From Macrolepiota albuminosa (taxonomy: Eukaryota > Basidiomycota > Agaricomycetes > Agaricales > Agaricaceae), in contig JAMWFC010000109.1 of NCBI GenBank assembly GCA_027475525.1, forward strand, positions 372,001-436,000: a stretch of DNA of 64,000 nucleotides, read 5' to 3'. Every line of letters starts with the position of its first letter. Position 1 is the stretch's first letter. Under the pieces are notes generated by a model. The model made no database searches. It was not told where the DNA came from and was given only the letters and a program-made list of their open reading frames with translations. A program made the position numbers and the translations under genes. This document shows positions 25,315 through 35,690 of this stretch, one piece after another.

Positions 25315-25464
25315 TGTAACAATGTATAGGTTGAGTTCAGTTCCTTAGTGTCCTAAGTGCGTATGACCCAATTCTATAATGGTGACTACACAAGTGTTAA
25401 AGACTAAAGAGTTACTGTAACAAGTATGACCAAAGTATAGGCTGCGACAGCCTACTCTGTTACA
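25315..25464 (-). repeat. Right (5') LTR of the short-LTR element
   Basis: 150 bp, same ends as the left copy, followed by the TSD TTTTG. Confidence 0.88.
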
Positions 25465-25600
25465 TTTTGAATGACTTTGTGTAGTGGAGAATGTCTTCCA
25501 ACAGTTTGAAGAGAGAGGTTTTTCAATAATTGAGAAAGTTGATTGATTATATACATTAGTGTTTATCAATATAAATCTAAGAATTGGATAGCATGATATA

Positions 25601-26450
25601 TGTAAGGGCAACTTCTGAAGGCTGTGGCTCAGTCACACAGCTGGCAGAGGAAGATCCAAAGTGTATTAGAGTATATACTGACAATATTATAATAACTACT
25701 GTGGCTCAGTCACACAGCTGGCAGAGGAAGATCCAAAGTGTATTAGAGTATATACTGACAATATTATAATAACTACTCATCTGGCAGAGGGAGATCAAAA
25801 GAGAACAAGTTTAGGAATTCCCTATGCCAGGTTGGATGCTTCTAGGGCCTCTGAATCCAATCCTCCACTGTCCAATTTTCATGATACTGAGCAAACTTGA
25901 GCCAGTTTGCACAATGAGCAGCCTTGAGCATTGTAAGGGCAACCTCTGGAGGCTGTGGCTCAGTCACACAGCTGGCAGAGGGAGATCCAAAGTGTATTAG
26001 AGTATATACTGACAATATCATAATAACTACTCACCTGGCAGAGGGAGATCAAAAGAGAACAAGTCTAGGAATTCTCTATGCCAGGTTGGATGCTTCTGGG
26101 GCCTCTGAAGCATGGAAAACAACTGTACAGTACAACAAAATCTTAAAAACTCTAAAATTGCCTAAATAAACAACTGTATAAACAAGGCAGGAAAACTCTG
26201 GACTTTGAAAGTCAGAAAGGCAAACTCTGGCTTATATAAGCAGTCTGAAAGTGGTGCTGAAAAGTCCACACTTGTCTGAATGATAGCTAAGGAACCAGAG
26301 CACCTCAAAGGCTGAGAGTAGTACTAACAGATAGTGTTAAGAGAATAGAAACAGCAAAATGAGAGAATGATAGAAGAAATAAGGAAATAAATAAAAGGAG
26401 AGTGAAGGAATAGGGAGTGAAAGAAGGAAGAAATGAGAAGTCCCCTGACA
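25601..26450 (-). mobile_element. Family B two-LTR remnant
   Basis: A truncated B LTR (25601 to about 25857, containing duplication no. 11), 75 bp of other sequence, and a complete B LTR (25932-26450) follow one another in the same orientation. The outer flanks ATATA and ATATG are a near-match to a 5-bp TSD. The simplest reading is one B insertion that lost nearly all of its internal region and part of one LTR. Confidence 0.7.
25622..25775 (+). repeat. 77-bp tandem duplication no. 11
   Basis: Exact repeat of 25622-25698 as 25699-25775 within an LTR of family B. Other B LTRs in the window lack it. Confidence 0.95.
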
Positions 26451-26643
26451 ATATGTATTGATAAGTAGACAAATAAAATATAGAGACTTAACTTCAAAGC
26501 CTTCAATTTTCATTATTGTCTCTGTAGGCATAGAAGATATTGACATCAATATGACTTCTATACAGAAACAGATGTATCTCTCTGCAATTGTGGCTTCATA
26601 TTTATACTTGTAAACAGAAATAGTTTGAGTACTACAACAAACT

Positions 26644-26797
26644 ATGCTAAAAGTGAGAAATGAATATGCTTCTTGTAGGTATTTTTTGGTGCTATATAAG
26701 CACAAGATATAATTTATATCATGCTAAAAGTGAGAAATGAATATGCTTCTTGTAGGTATTTTTTGGTGCTATATAAGCACAAGATATAATTTATATC
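26644..26797 (+). repeat. 77-bp tandem duplication no. 12
   Basis: Exact repeat of 26644-26720 as 26721-26797, non-coding. Confidence 0.95.
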
Positions 26798-27333
26798 CAA
26801 GATGATAAATTAAAGTTTTTCAGTTTCTAATAGCTCTCTAATTATCTATTTCAATATATTAAATGTATTAGTTAATGTAGATAAGAGACTAAAATCATAA
26901 TAGTTGACTCTTTAAATATGCATAAATAAAAGGAGTTATAGTTTGACAACTCTCATATACAATTTTTATTCAATGACACTTAGCATCATAGCAGATTGAC
27001 AACTAAGTATAAAATGCTAAAAGAAAGCAAATTTATAAACTTGATCAATATATCAAAATTCAAAACAGATTGATCAAACAATAAACTATTACAGAAGCAA
27101 TAGCTTATATAAACTATTGATGGAGTATTAGCTTATATAAGCATATTCTATTAGACAGAAAACTGGATCTATACAAGCTTATAGAAAAAATAATTCAAAA
27201 AGTTCTATGAATACCAAAGACAATGTGGTCTAATTTTCAAAGATGAAAATAAATGAAGAGAACAGAATAATGACTGCTAGAGCAAAAAAAAAATTTCACA
27301 TAATTGTACAATTTTCATGTATGCTCCTCTTTC

Positions 27334-27487
27334 TAGGTACTAGATGTAATAAATTACAATAATAAACAAGGCATTTAACAACATGAAACAAATTACATAT
27401 TCAAAAAAAATAGGTACTAGATGTAATAAATTACAATAATAAACAAGGCATTTAACAACATGAAACAAATTACATATTCAAAAAAAA
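27334..27487 (+). repeat. 77-bp tandem duplication no. 13
   Basis: Exact repeat of 27334-27410 as 27411-27487, non-coding. Confidence 0.95.
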
Positions 27488-27727
27488 CATATACACTTAT
27501 TCCAAAAAAAAACATATACACTTATTTAAAAAAAACATATATATATAAAAAAAAACAGAATCTCTCAACTTGGTAAAAGAAAAAAACAATAATGCACTCA
27601 ATACAGAAAAAAAAACGACTTAAAATATAGATATATAAAAAATAAAAGTATAATCCTTTAACATAAAAAAATTGATTAATTACTCAGCAGAGATAGCAGA
27701 AAAGAGGAGCAACATAATAGCTAGTAA

Positions 27728-27895
27728 AGATAGCTGAAAGGGAGCAAATTTCGAGGACATGGTGGTAATAGCTGGTAAAGATAGCTGAAAGGGAGCAAAT
27801 ATCGAGGACATGATAGTAATAGCCGGTAGTAATAGCCGATAAAGATAGCGAAAAGGGAGCAAATATTGAGGACATATCCGGTAGAGGAAGAGACA
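27728..27895. repeat. Imperfect tandem repeat, about 51-64 bp unit
   Basis: Three copies share GATAGC, a GGGAGCAAAT core and GAGGACAT, with offsets of 51 and 64 bp. Unlike the 77-bp series, the copies are diverged and the period varies, as in a normal old minisatellite. Confidence 0.8.
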
Positions 27896-28187
27896 TGGCA
27901 ATGGCCAAGATCACATGAGGAGCACAAATTTCGAGGACAAAATGCATGCCAAAGCAGATAGTAAAACCTCAGTCTACTAAAGTAGACCTCGGAACCTTGC
28001 TGATTTATTTCCCCTGTGGATCTTAATTTGTTATTTGTATCTACAGGTATGACTCAGTCATCTTGCTACTGTGCTGTGACTCCTTAGAATCTAACTTGTT
28101 ATTTGACATGGCATAGACCAATTAGACTATGCCACAGTCTACTAATGCATTTGGCAAATCAGGGATTGAGAAATTCTGGGATAACAC

Positions 28188-28357
28188 TGTCAGAGAGTTA
28201 AGGCAATAAGAGCTGACCATGGAGAATGCAAGGGTGGCCATAAAAGGCAGAAAAGCTGACCGAAGATGAATAATAGCGGACAATCAAAGAAAAATGTGAC
28301 AAAACATGACTTGTTTATTTGGTTATGTACATGGCAACACTAACTTGTAATTATGTA
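28188..28357 (-). repeat. Left (3') LTR of the Copia element
   Basis: 170 bp, about 90% identical to the right copy. Ends TGTA where the partner has TGCA. Confidence 0.75.
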
Positions 28358-28687
28358 ATTTCAATATGATGCACCTCTCACTGGATTCAACCTTTGACCT
28401 CCCACTCAGAGACGAGGTGCAGAGTAACTAGAAAAAAAGTGACTGACCAAAGAGAAAGAAAGCTTCCCCCACTGAATTAAAGCCCCCCCCCACTCAATAA
28501 AACAACCCACTGTTCATCAGGCATTGAGATGAGTCTTGAGATCTTGCCACTTTTCCTGGTAATACCCAACTGCTGGCAATGTTCTCATTCTATAGTCACT
28601 TGGGTGAGAACATGTGTAAACTCTCTGGCAGACATGGCTTGAATGAGCTTGTCATCATTGGAATCAGAACTGACAGTATTGGAGGTG
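28358..28687 (-). pseudogene. Copia Gag-like remnant, 3' piece
   Basis: On the minus strand the frame of the 40535 piece continues across the A insertion: SHATSNTVSSDSNDDKLIQA, then further residues before stops and G-runs. It contains no enzyme motif. Confidence 0.5.
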
Positions 28688-28692
28688 GCATG

Positions 28693-29459
28693 TGTCAGAT
28701 TCTGCTGAGTCGGGGGCTTTCCAGGAAAGCAAACATCCTTATAAGGCGGACTTGATCTACAGATACTTGGATGTCTGAAACTCCGGGGCTATGGCTCTGG
28801 GGTTCAAGACGTGGACAAGGGGTGGTCCCAGAGAAGGGAACTTGATCCAGGAGCTTTGAGTGTTTTAGAGGCTGAGGGTTGGGGGGTGGTCGAGTCGGGA
28901 ACCGGGAGTTCTAAGATGAGACCGGATTAACAAATTATAAGTTGCAAAGTGCATACCAAACTTAGAGCACGTGGTTGTTCAAGTGTGCCAGTCAAAGCAT
29001 GCCAGTCAGCACGTACCAATCAAGCAGAGGGCACGCAACAATTCAAGTTAATATCAAGACTAGTGAATACAACAGGGGTTTACACTATAAATACTAATCT
29101 GGGGTTTTGGGGTGTCTGGAATATGTCCCGGGGGCATTGAGTAGCGGAAGGGGGGCTGTATGCCAGGATTGCGTGCATGGAGTGCACGATCAATTGGCGC
29201 AGAGGGAGTCATGATGCGTGATGGCACAGGAGTGGCTGGTGTAATCCAATGGTGGTGGTTGGCATGATCCAATCGTTGGTCAGGGTTGATGGCAGTTGAT
29301 TCTGGGCCCAGGGGTGCCAGGTGATGGTGGCCCTTGATGCGTGTGATGGCGGTGTTGGTAGTTGTGATGGCGGGAGCGCATCCTGTGGGATTGGAGGGAG
29401 GGTTCCGGATAGGGTTCCAGGGGTGTCCCGGAGTGGATCTGGAGGGGGGGGTCGTGACA
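28693..29459 (-). repeat. 3' LTR of element A
   Basis: Starts TGTCAGATTC, ends GTCGTGACA. Very similar to 39764-40529 along its length; many differences are C/T or G/A. Confidence 0.93.
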
Positions 29460-29478
29460 TCACCCCCCTCCAAGGAAT
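29460..29478 (-). promoter_or_regulatory. Polypurine tract of element A
   Basis: Read on the minus strand this is GGAGGGGGGTGA directly against the LTR, the expected plus-strand primer site. Confidence 0.85.
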
Positions 29479-29565
29479 GCGTAGCCCCCAGACTGAGGTC
29501 CCAGCATGGGATCCAGCACCTGACCTGACACATATCAAAAAAAAATTTTATCATCAAACTCAACT

Positions 29566-31380
29566 ATGTCGCACACACCGACACATTCCCCGACGCTCCC
29601 TGCTACTAACAAAGTTGCGCCCCTGATCGTGTGGGAGGCCCGGGACGCGAGATATCGGCGCTGGCTTGACCAGGAGCACATGGCGGTGCTAGTTCAACAT
29701 GAGTGTGCCCACGATGTTCCACTTACCATGGCTGATTTTCCTCTTCAGAACAACGCCATACCCCTGTTCTGGAGGCAGGCCTCAGCCGTCTCCCAGAGCC
29801 TGCCCCTGAGGCAGCCTCTGGTGGCCCCCCAGAGTCGTGCCTCGGCTGTCCCGTGCCTACCTTCCTGTGGATGACCGTCTGCCCCCCACACCCACATCCT
29901 CCTCCCCGTTCTAGGCTGACTGCCCCCTGTTTCTGCCATTCCGGGATGGCGGTGGGGGCTGTTTCAGAGGTCCCAGAGGACCGGCACGTTGCATGGGAGG
30001 GCGTTTCATAGAAGTCTTTTGGGGAGGCCCTGGAGAGGCCTCAGGGTTTGCCGACCCATGCCTGGTGCATGAGCAACGGGCTGGTAAGCAATCTCATACC
30101 TCTGGTTTTGCCGCTGACCTCAGCACAGTGTTTGCACTGTGCTCGCCGGGGGGTTATCTGCCTGTTCGAGATCCTGGGCCCCTCATCCTGCCGAGACATG
30201 TCCATGTATAAGGCCTGCCACCTCAACTATGAGCGGTGTTCTGTGTTAGTGCTGTGGAGGGCACGTTGTGTCTCACGGGAGCAGGAATGGCTGCTGGGGG
30301 GGATTATCTGGAGAATGGGGGTCGAGGAGAGGGACTGGGTGGCGGAGCCGGAGGGGGGGCCACAAGCAGTGCCATGGGAGGTTCTGGGGGAGGGTCAGAG
30401 AGCGGAGGTGCCCTTCAGGTGGGGGGCTGGGGCCGGCCTGTGGTCCTCATGACACGCTGGGTGACCTGGACCGGGGGGAGCCAGGAGGGGCATGGGAGGC
30501 ACCCTGATAAGGGAAAGCGGTGGGCGTTGCTGAGCCCCTCTTCCAGGCCTTCCAAGAGGGCGTGTCTGCCCTCTGAGACCCCGCCCCTGGTTTCTCTGCC
30601 ATGCCTGTCCCCAGCGGTGTTCTCCCCCTTGTCTAGGGGGCCCTTGAGTGTCGACGTCAGGGCTCTGCAGGAGCGCCTGGAGCGGGCCAAGTGGGGACAG
30701 AGAGAGCGTGAGGAGGGAATCAGGGAGGAGGTGGCTATTCAGAGGGGCCTGGAGGAGGGTCAGGAGGTAGTGCTCCGGGACCTGGAGGAGGCCAGGGTCG
30801 CTCAGGGGGAGGCTGAGGCCAAGCTGGAGGCGCTGAGGGCAAGGCTAGGGCAGGGGGTGGGGTTTCCAGAGGCGGTCCCCTCAGGGCCAGGATTGGTGGA
30901 GACTCTGCGCCGGGATGTGGTGATCACCTGTATGGCCTCATTGAGTGAGTCCTCCTCTTTTCTGGGCTTGGTCCTCTGCTGACGTCCCCAGGCTGGGCCT
31001 GGGAGCACCATTTGCTCCTGGACAAGGCAGCCGCAGCACTTGCGTTGCTGCAGGAGGGGCAGCGCCTGGAAGTGATGACCTCTGGGGTGGAGCGGGGCCT
31101 CGGCCTGCTGGGGCGGGTAGTGGCGGCACATCAACAGAGGAACATACCCGCTCTGGGGTCGTGGTTCGAGAGGGTCCTGGATGAGGGGGAGCCTCTTCCG
31201 TCCTGGGAGCAGCTGGTAGAAGAAACACTGCAGAAGCATGGTCTGGGGGGATGGGGGAGGGGTTCCAGGGCTGGCCTGGGGAGGGAGAGGGGAGTGAGGG
31301 GGTTCCAGAGCCCCAGCATTAGGGGGTCTTGTCTTTCTTGTCGTCTTTTTTCTCTTCTTGTTATTGTACCTATACTGTAG
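29566..31380 (+). pseudogene. Antisense accessory gene of element A: Zn2Cys6-like cluster plus coiled coil
   Basis: This gene lies between integrase and 3' LTR but is read on the strand opposite to gag-pol. Exon 1 starts at ATG 29566 (MSHTPTHSPT...YRRWLDQEHMAVL). An intron (GTAAGC at 30084, branch-like CTGAC, AG at 30128) ends right before the first Cys codon. The cluster follows: C-x2-C-x6-C-x9-C, then a Met where the fifth Cys is expected, and C (QCLHCARRGVICLFE, 30129 on). Next come a Gly-rich stretch, a basic Ser/Pro-rich patch (KGKRWALLSPSSRPSKR) and a clear coiled coil (ALQERLERAK, LEEARVAQGEAEAKLEALRA, about 30655-30850). A final helical part is at 31012-31230. Frame changes separate the segments, so the copy is decayed. 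Spacing resembles GAL4-type binuclear zinc clusters; DNA binding is inference. Element C has the same arrangement. Confidence 0.6.
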
Positions 31381-31588
31381 ATTAGGGTAGTAAAAATGTA
31401 TATACTTGGCCTCCCCAGAGTCAAAGGATAGCATAAGTAATACGGCAAAGAAGCTGGAAAGAGCACCTTGCCCAGACGCCGGGGTGCTATTGTGGAAAAG
31501 TACTAAAAAGAGTGAAATATAGAGGGGGAACAGAAAATATACACAGGAGTTGAATCTCTACTGAGCCCAGAAGCGGGGGTTACGCCCA

Positions 31589-32086
31589 CTACTGCCATCT
31601 GTGAGTTCTGCGCCCAGGAGGATCGTTTTCTGAGTGCCGTTGCTGGAAGTCCCAGAGTTTGTCGAGGGTGCCGTCGAGGTTTTGGCACAGTTCCCAAGTG
31701 TCGTCCTCTGGGCTGTATCCCTTCCATTGTACGAGGAAGTGGGGTCGTCCACGAATGTTCCAGGAGTCGAGGATGCCTTCAACCTTGTAGTAATACTCGT
31801 CCTTGACCTCGACCGGGGGAGGGGGTTCAGGGCGTCGTTCAGGGAAGGGGTCTGGGAGATGTCGTTCCAGGAGGTAGACGTGAAATACTGGGTGCAGACC
31901 TTTAAGTCCTGGGGGGAGCTTGATCTTGTAGGCATGGGATGAGACTTTCTTCAAAATCTTGAACAGGCCGAGGCGCTTATAATCGAGTTTTGGGGAGGGC
32001 TGGCGGGTGTGGAGGTGGCGTCGATCTAACCATACCTTTGTTCTGGGGGTCCAGTTGGGGGTGTCTTCCCGTTGATGAGCCTGCAT
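31589..32086 (-). pseudogene. Element A integrase C-terminus with chromodomain
   Basis: The frame starts after the nested LTR with MQAHQREDTPNW and VWLDRRHL, then the GPF-like part KLPPGLKGLHPVFHVYLLE. A chromodomain follows (EYYYKVEGILDSW...FLVQWKGYSPEDDTWE, about 31640-31813). Chromodomains of this type direct integration to modified chromatin. It is separated from the integrase core only by the family C LTR. Confidence 0.9.
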
Positions 32087-32099
32087 CGTGGCTGGCTAC

Positions 32100-33132
32100 C
32101 GATAGCACCAATACCCACACCTCACATTGGCCCACTAGTACCACCAGAAGCGCCACACTCTAGCGCTTCCAGCGCTATTTTTCTTATATTTTTACACTAA
32201 TAACTCGCAGCTACAGACTCCAATTACTCTCAGACCACTTTTTATGGCACCACTTATTCTTTGCACCACTGTTGACACCTCGCCGCACCTTGCCACTTGC
32301 ACTCCAAGGCTATACATTTACATGGACACTTGGCATCAGTCAATCTGGTATAATGCTCTTAGCCAGTGGCAGCGCTTATAGGATAGAATGATGAAGTATT
32401 TCTGTGACAGCATCATTATGGACCTTTTTACTATACAATTCAATTTGCCACCTTTACTTACATTTTTATCAGTTCACCACCCTCTAGCAGCGCTTAACCT
32501 CTTAGCATCGGCTAACTTTCTTTACTATAAATACCTACTTTTTGTTAGTAGTACAAGGAATCAATTTGGCAGTAGGGATCATATCCCAACATTTTGGTCT
32601 CCATACGCAACAGACTACCTCTTGTTGACCATGGGAATCAATTTGGCAGTAGGGATCATATCCCAACATTTTGGTCTCCATACGCAACAGACTACCTCTT
32701 GTTGACCGTGTCAAGCAAGAGGACTCTGCTTTAGTTTTCTATCTCTCTCTCTCTAGCGCCTTGCAACTACGGCTTGGCTTTCGTGCTTAGATCCGCTAAG
32801 CAATCTCATCCTTTTATTATCACATTCTAGGTGCTAACACTTAGCGCCTCTTAGCAACCCTTTCCTGCATTTCTTAGCACCTTCCTTAGTGACTTTCCCA
32901 CGCTCTTAGCGCTTCCCCTTAGCAACTCTTAGCGCCCTGTAGCCACGTTTTGGAGCCTTACGCAAGGGCCTCCAATCACCCACTTTCCTTGCCACCAACC
33001 TCTTGCCTACCGTGTGTTCTCTGGGACCTGTCCAGGACTCTCTCACACACTTAGCACGCCCAAAGCTATATTGGCTAAGTAGCTGCACTAGTGATAGTCC
33101 ATGCAGCGACCAGCTCGATTTGGGCGTCATCA
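32100..33132 (+). mobile_element. Solo LTR of Gypsy family C inserted in element A integrase
   Basis: Starts CGATAGCACC (variant of TGATAGGACC) and ends GGGCGTCATCA. It shares the stretch TCTCTGGGACCTG plus CCAGGACTC and CACGCCCA with the other C LTRs at 44264 and 54763. It splits the integrase between HADQK and MQAHQ. No clean TSD seen. Contains duplication no. 14. 1,033 bp. Confidence 0.75.
32557..32710 (+). repeat. 77-bp tandem duplication no. 14
   Basis: Exact repeat of 32557-32633 as 32634-32710 in the nested LTR. Confidence 0.95.
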
Positions 33133-35690
33133 CCATTTCTGGTCAGCGTGTTTCGCATAGGCCTGGTTTGCAGTGTTGATTTCCTCCCAGAGGAACTCGT
33201 GAAGGGACTGAAGATCCTGGGTGACCTCGTGGGTGGCATGTGATGGGATGTCCTGGAGCGAGAGTGTCAATCGGGGATGATATCCCTTGTTGGCAAAGAA
33301 GGGCAATACCCTAGTGGCAGAGTGCAGCATGTTGTTGTAGGTGAACTCAGCCAGGGGGAGCTCAGTGTGCCAGTTGTCCTGCAAGTAGTTGACATATAGC
33401 CAGAGGTATTGCTTGAGAGACTGTTTGACCCTTTCGGTTTGACCGTCAGTTTTGGGGTGGTAGGCGGTAGAGAGGTTAGTTTTTACTTCAAGGGCCTTAC
33501 ATTGACCCTTTCGGTTTGACCGTCAGTTTTGGGGTGGTAGGCGGTAGAGAGGTTAGTTTTTACTTCAAGGGCCTTACATAGGAAAGTCCAAAACTTGGAC
33601 ACGAAGAATGGGCCACGGTCGGAGACGATGTCGTCTGGAAGTCCATGTTTGGCGAAGACGTGCTCAAGGAATAGCCGGGCAAAGTCTGGGGCGGTGTCCG
33701 TGGTGTGGCAGGGTAGGAAGATGCCCTGTTTGGTTAGCCTACACACAACGACGAGAATGGCATTGAACCCTTCAGATTCTGGGAGTTCGACAATGTGATC
33801 CAGGAATATGGAGGACCAGGGGCGTCATCCAACTGGCAGAGGTTTCAGGAGTCCATAGGGTCGGTGTCAGGAGACCTTGGCCCAGAGGCAGGGTTCGCAT
33901 GATCGAATGTAGCGGGTCACATCCTTCTTCAACCCTGGCCAAAAGTAAGCCCAGGAGATAAGCTGGAGGGTTTTACGTATCTCAGGGTGTCCCTGGAGCT
34001 TGTGGTTGTGGTGTTGGCATAGAACATTGTAGCGAAGTTGGGCATGATCCGGAACGTAGATGCGGCTGTCCCAGAGGAGGGGTTTTTTGTCGGGGGACAA
34101 GGAGAAGACGGGGTCCCAGTCAGTTCTGTCGGGAGGGTTGCAAGGGTTGTGGTTGGTGAAGTACTTGTCTCGGGGGGCGCGGCATATCAGGCTCAGGGTT
34201 CCTTTATCATTTAAAATCAGTACGGCATTCAGATGTTCGGGAGGGATCACCATGCGATGATTGAACACATTGTGTTCTGCCTCAAACGACTTCTTGGGGT
34301 AGATGTCTGGTTGTCAGGTGAGGGCATTGGGTTTAGCTCCAAGTCATCTCAAGCAGTACTGGATCATGTAGTCATACTCCGAGAGGGTCTTGGACCATCG
34401 GGCCTGCCGTCGACTGAGTTGCTTGGTCATGGTGAAGTACTGCAGGTTGTTGTGATCCGAGTAGACCTGGATCCAGTGCCGGGCTCCCTCGAGGTAGGCT
34501 CGCCATTATTTGAAGGCTTCGACGATGGCGAGGAGCTCCTTGTCAAAAATGTTGTAGTTGAGCTCGGCGTCGATCATGGACCAGATGTAGAAGGCGACTA
34601 GCTGGGGCTCCCTACTGTCAGATCCCATCTGCGAGAGAATCCTGGCAATGGCGTAGTCAGAAGTGTCGCATTCTAAGATGATTGGGAGAGTGGGGTCGTA
34701 GTGCTGAAGTACAGGGGCGGCTGTGAAAGCCTCCTTGAGCAGGTTAAAGATGCTCTGGCACTTACTGTCCCAGTTCCATGCAACGTCCTTGCATGTGAGC
34801 TGGCTGAGGGGTTTCGTGATACCGGAGTAGTTGTCTATAAACCTCCAGTAGAAATTAGCAAAACCCAAGAAGGATTGTACTTCCTTAACGTTCTGGGGTT
34901 GCAGCCAGTTAATGATGGCCTCGACCTTGTGGGAGTCTATGCAAACGCCATTCAGGGATACGATGATGCTGAGATACTCAACCTCTTCCATGTAGAATGA
35001 ACACTTCTCGGGCTTGGTGTGGAGGTTGTGCTCTTGGAGGCGTCCAAGGACCTGCCGGACATGCTTCTGGTGGTTCTCCTTCGAGTCGGAGTAGATGAGG
35101 ATGTCGTCCAAGTAGACGATCACAAAAACGTCGCTCATGTCGTGGAAGATGTCGTTCATGAAGTATTGGAACGTGGCAGGGGAATTAGTCATTCCAAAAG
35201 GCATCACAAGGTACTCAAACAGACCATACCACGTGTGGAACGTGGTTTTCCACTCATGTCCTGGGGCGATGTGGACATTGTTGTAGCCAAAGCGGAGGTC
35301 AATTTTTGTGTAAACCTTGGCACTGCGGAGTCGATCGACCAGATCACCGATAAGCAGGAGTGGATAGCGGTTCTTCTTGGTGATCTTATTGAGTCCCTGG
35401 TAGTCAATGCAGAGTCGGAGCAAACCGTCCTTCTTCTTGGCGAATAGAACTGGGGCTCCAGCGGTGGAGGCAGAGGGTCAGATGAATCCCTTCCCGAGCA
35501 TTTCATTGAGGTAGTCCTTGAGGGCCCAGAGTTCGACTTCCGACATGTTGTATACCTTGCCAAAAGGGGGGGCGGCTCCTTCCTCAAGGTCAATCGTATG
35601 GTCATAGGGGCAGTGAGGGGGAATCTCCTTAGCATCTCCTTCAGAGAATACGTCAGCAAACTCATGGTACTTCAGGGGAACTACTTCTCA
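33133..35690 (-). pseudogene. Element A reverse transcriptase, RNase H and integrase core
   Basis: Minus strand. RT region: LRLCIDYQGLNKI, KIDLRFGYNNVHI, MPFGMTNSPATFQ and the intact catalytic box VYLDDILIY (about 35102-35117), then KPEKCSF and FLGFANFY. RNase H: LECDTSDYAIARI. Integrase: zinc-binding H2C2 (HNHKLQGHPE...CEPCLWAK) and [12 protein letters not shown], then [14 protein letters not shown]. Stops at about 35475, 34506, 34352 and others interrupt one common frame. Duplication no. 15 shifts the frame by the amount 77 bases predict. Ty3/Gypsy order is confirmed (RT-RH before IN). Confidence 0.92.
33425..33578 (+). repeat. 77-bp tandem duplication no. 15
   Basis: Repeat of 33425-33501 as 33502-33578 within the integrase. 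Removal restores the frame between [14 protein letters not shown] and MQDNWHTELPLAEF. Confidence 0.95.

Larger units (their letters stand above)
23527..25464 (-). mobile_element. Small non-autonomous short-LTR retroelement
   Basis: Two direct terminal repeats (23527-23698 and 25315-25464) begin TGTAACAATG and end CTCTGTTACA. The whole 1.94-kb unit is flanked by a perfect 5-bp TSD TTTTG (23522-23526 and 25465-25469). A C-run (ACCCCCCTTTGAG) directly inside the left LTR is a polypurine tract for minus-strand reading, which sets the orientation. The internal 1.6 kb has no gag or pol that I can recognise. It is best described as a TRIM/LARD-like element that depends on a partner for enzymes. About 77 bp of its length is duplication no. 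10. Confidence 0.88.
26451..28187. other. AT-rich region, no genes recognised
   Basis: Very AT-rich with A-runs; two 77-bp duplications and a 51-bp repeat array are annotated separately. I see no coding structure. Confidence 0.7.

Noticed and set aside
30802..31466. Minus-strand frames of 111-210 codons opposite the antisense gene of element A
   Set aside because: Pro-rich mirror frames of a GC-rich coding region; the plus strand has the cysteine cluster, intron and coiled coil.
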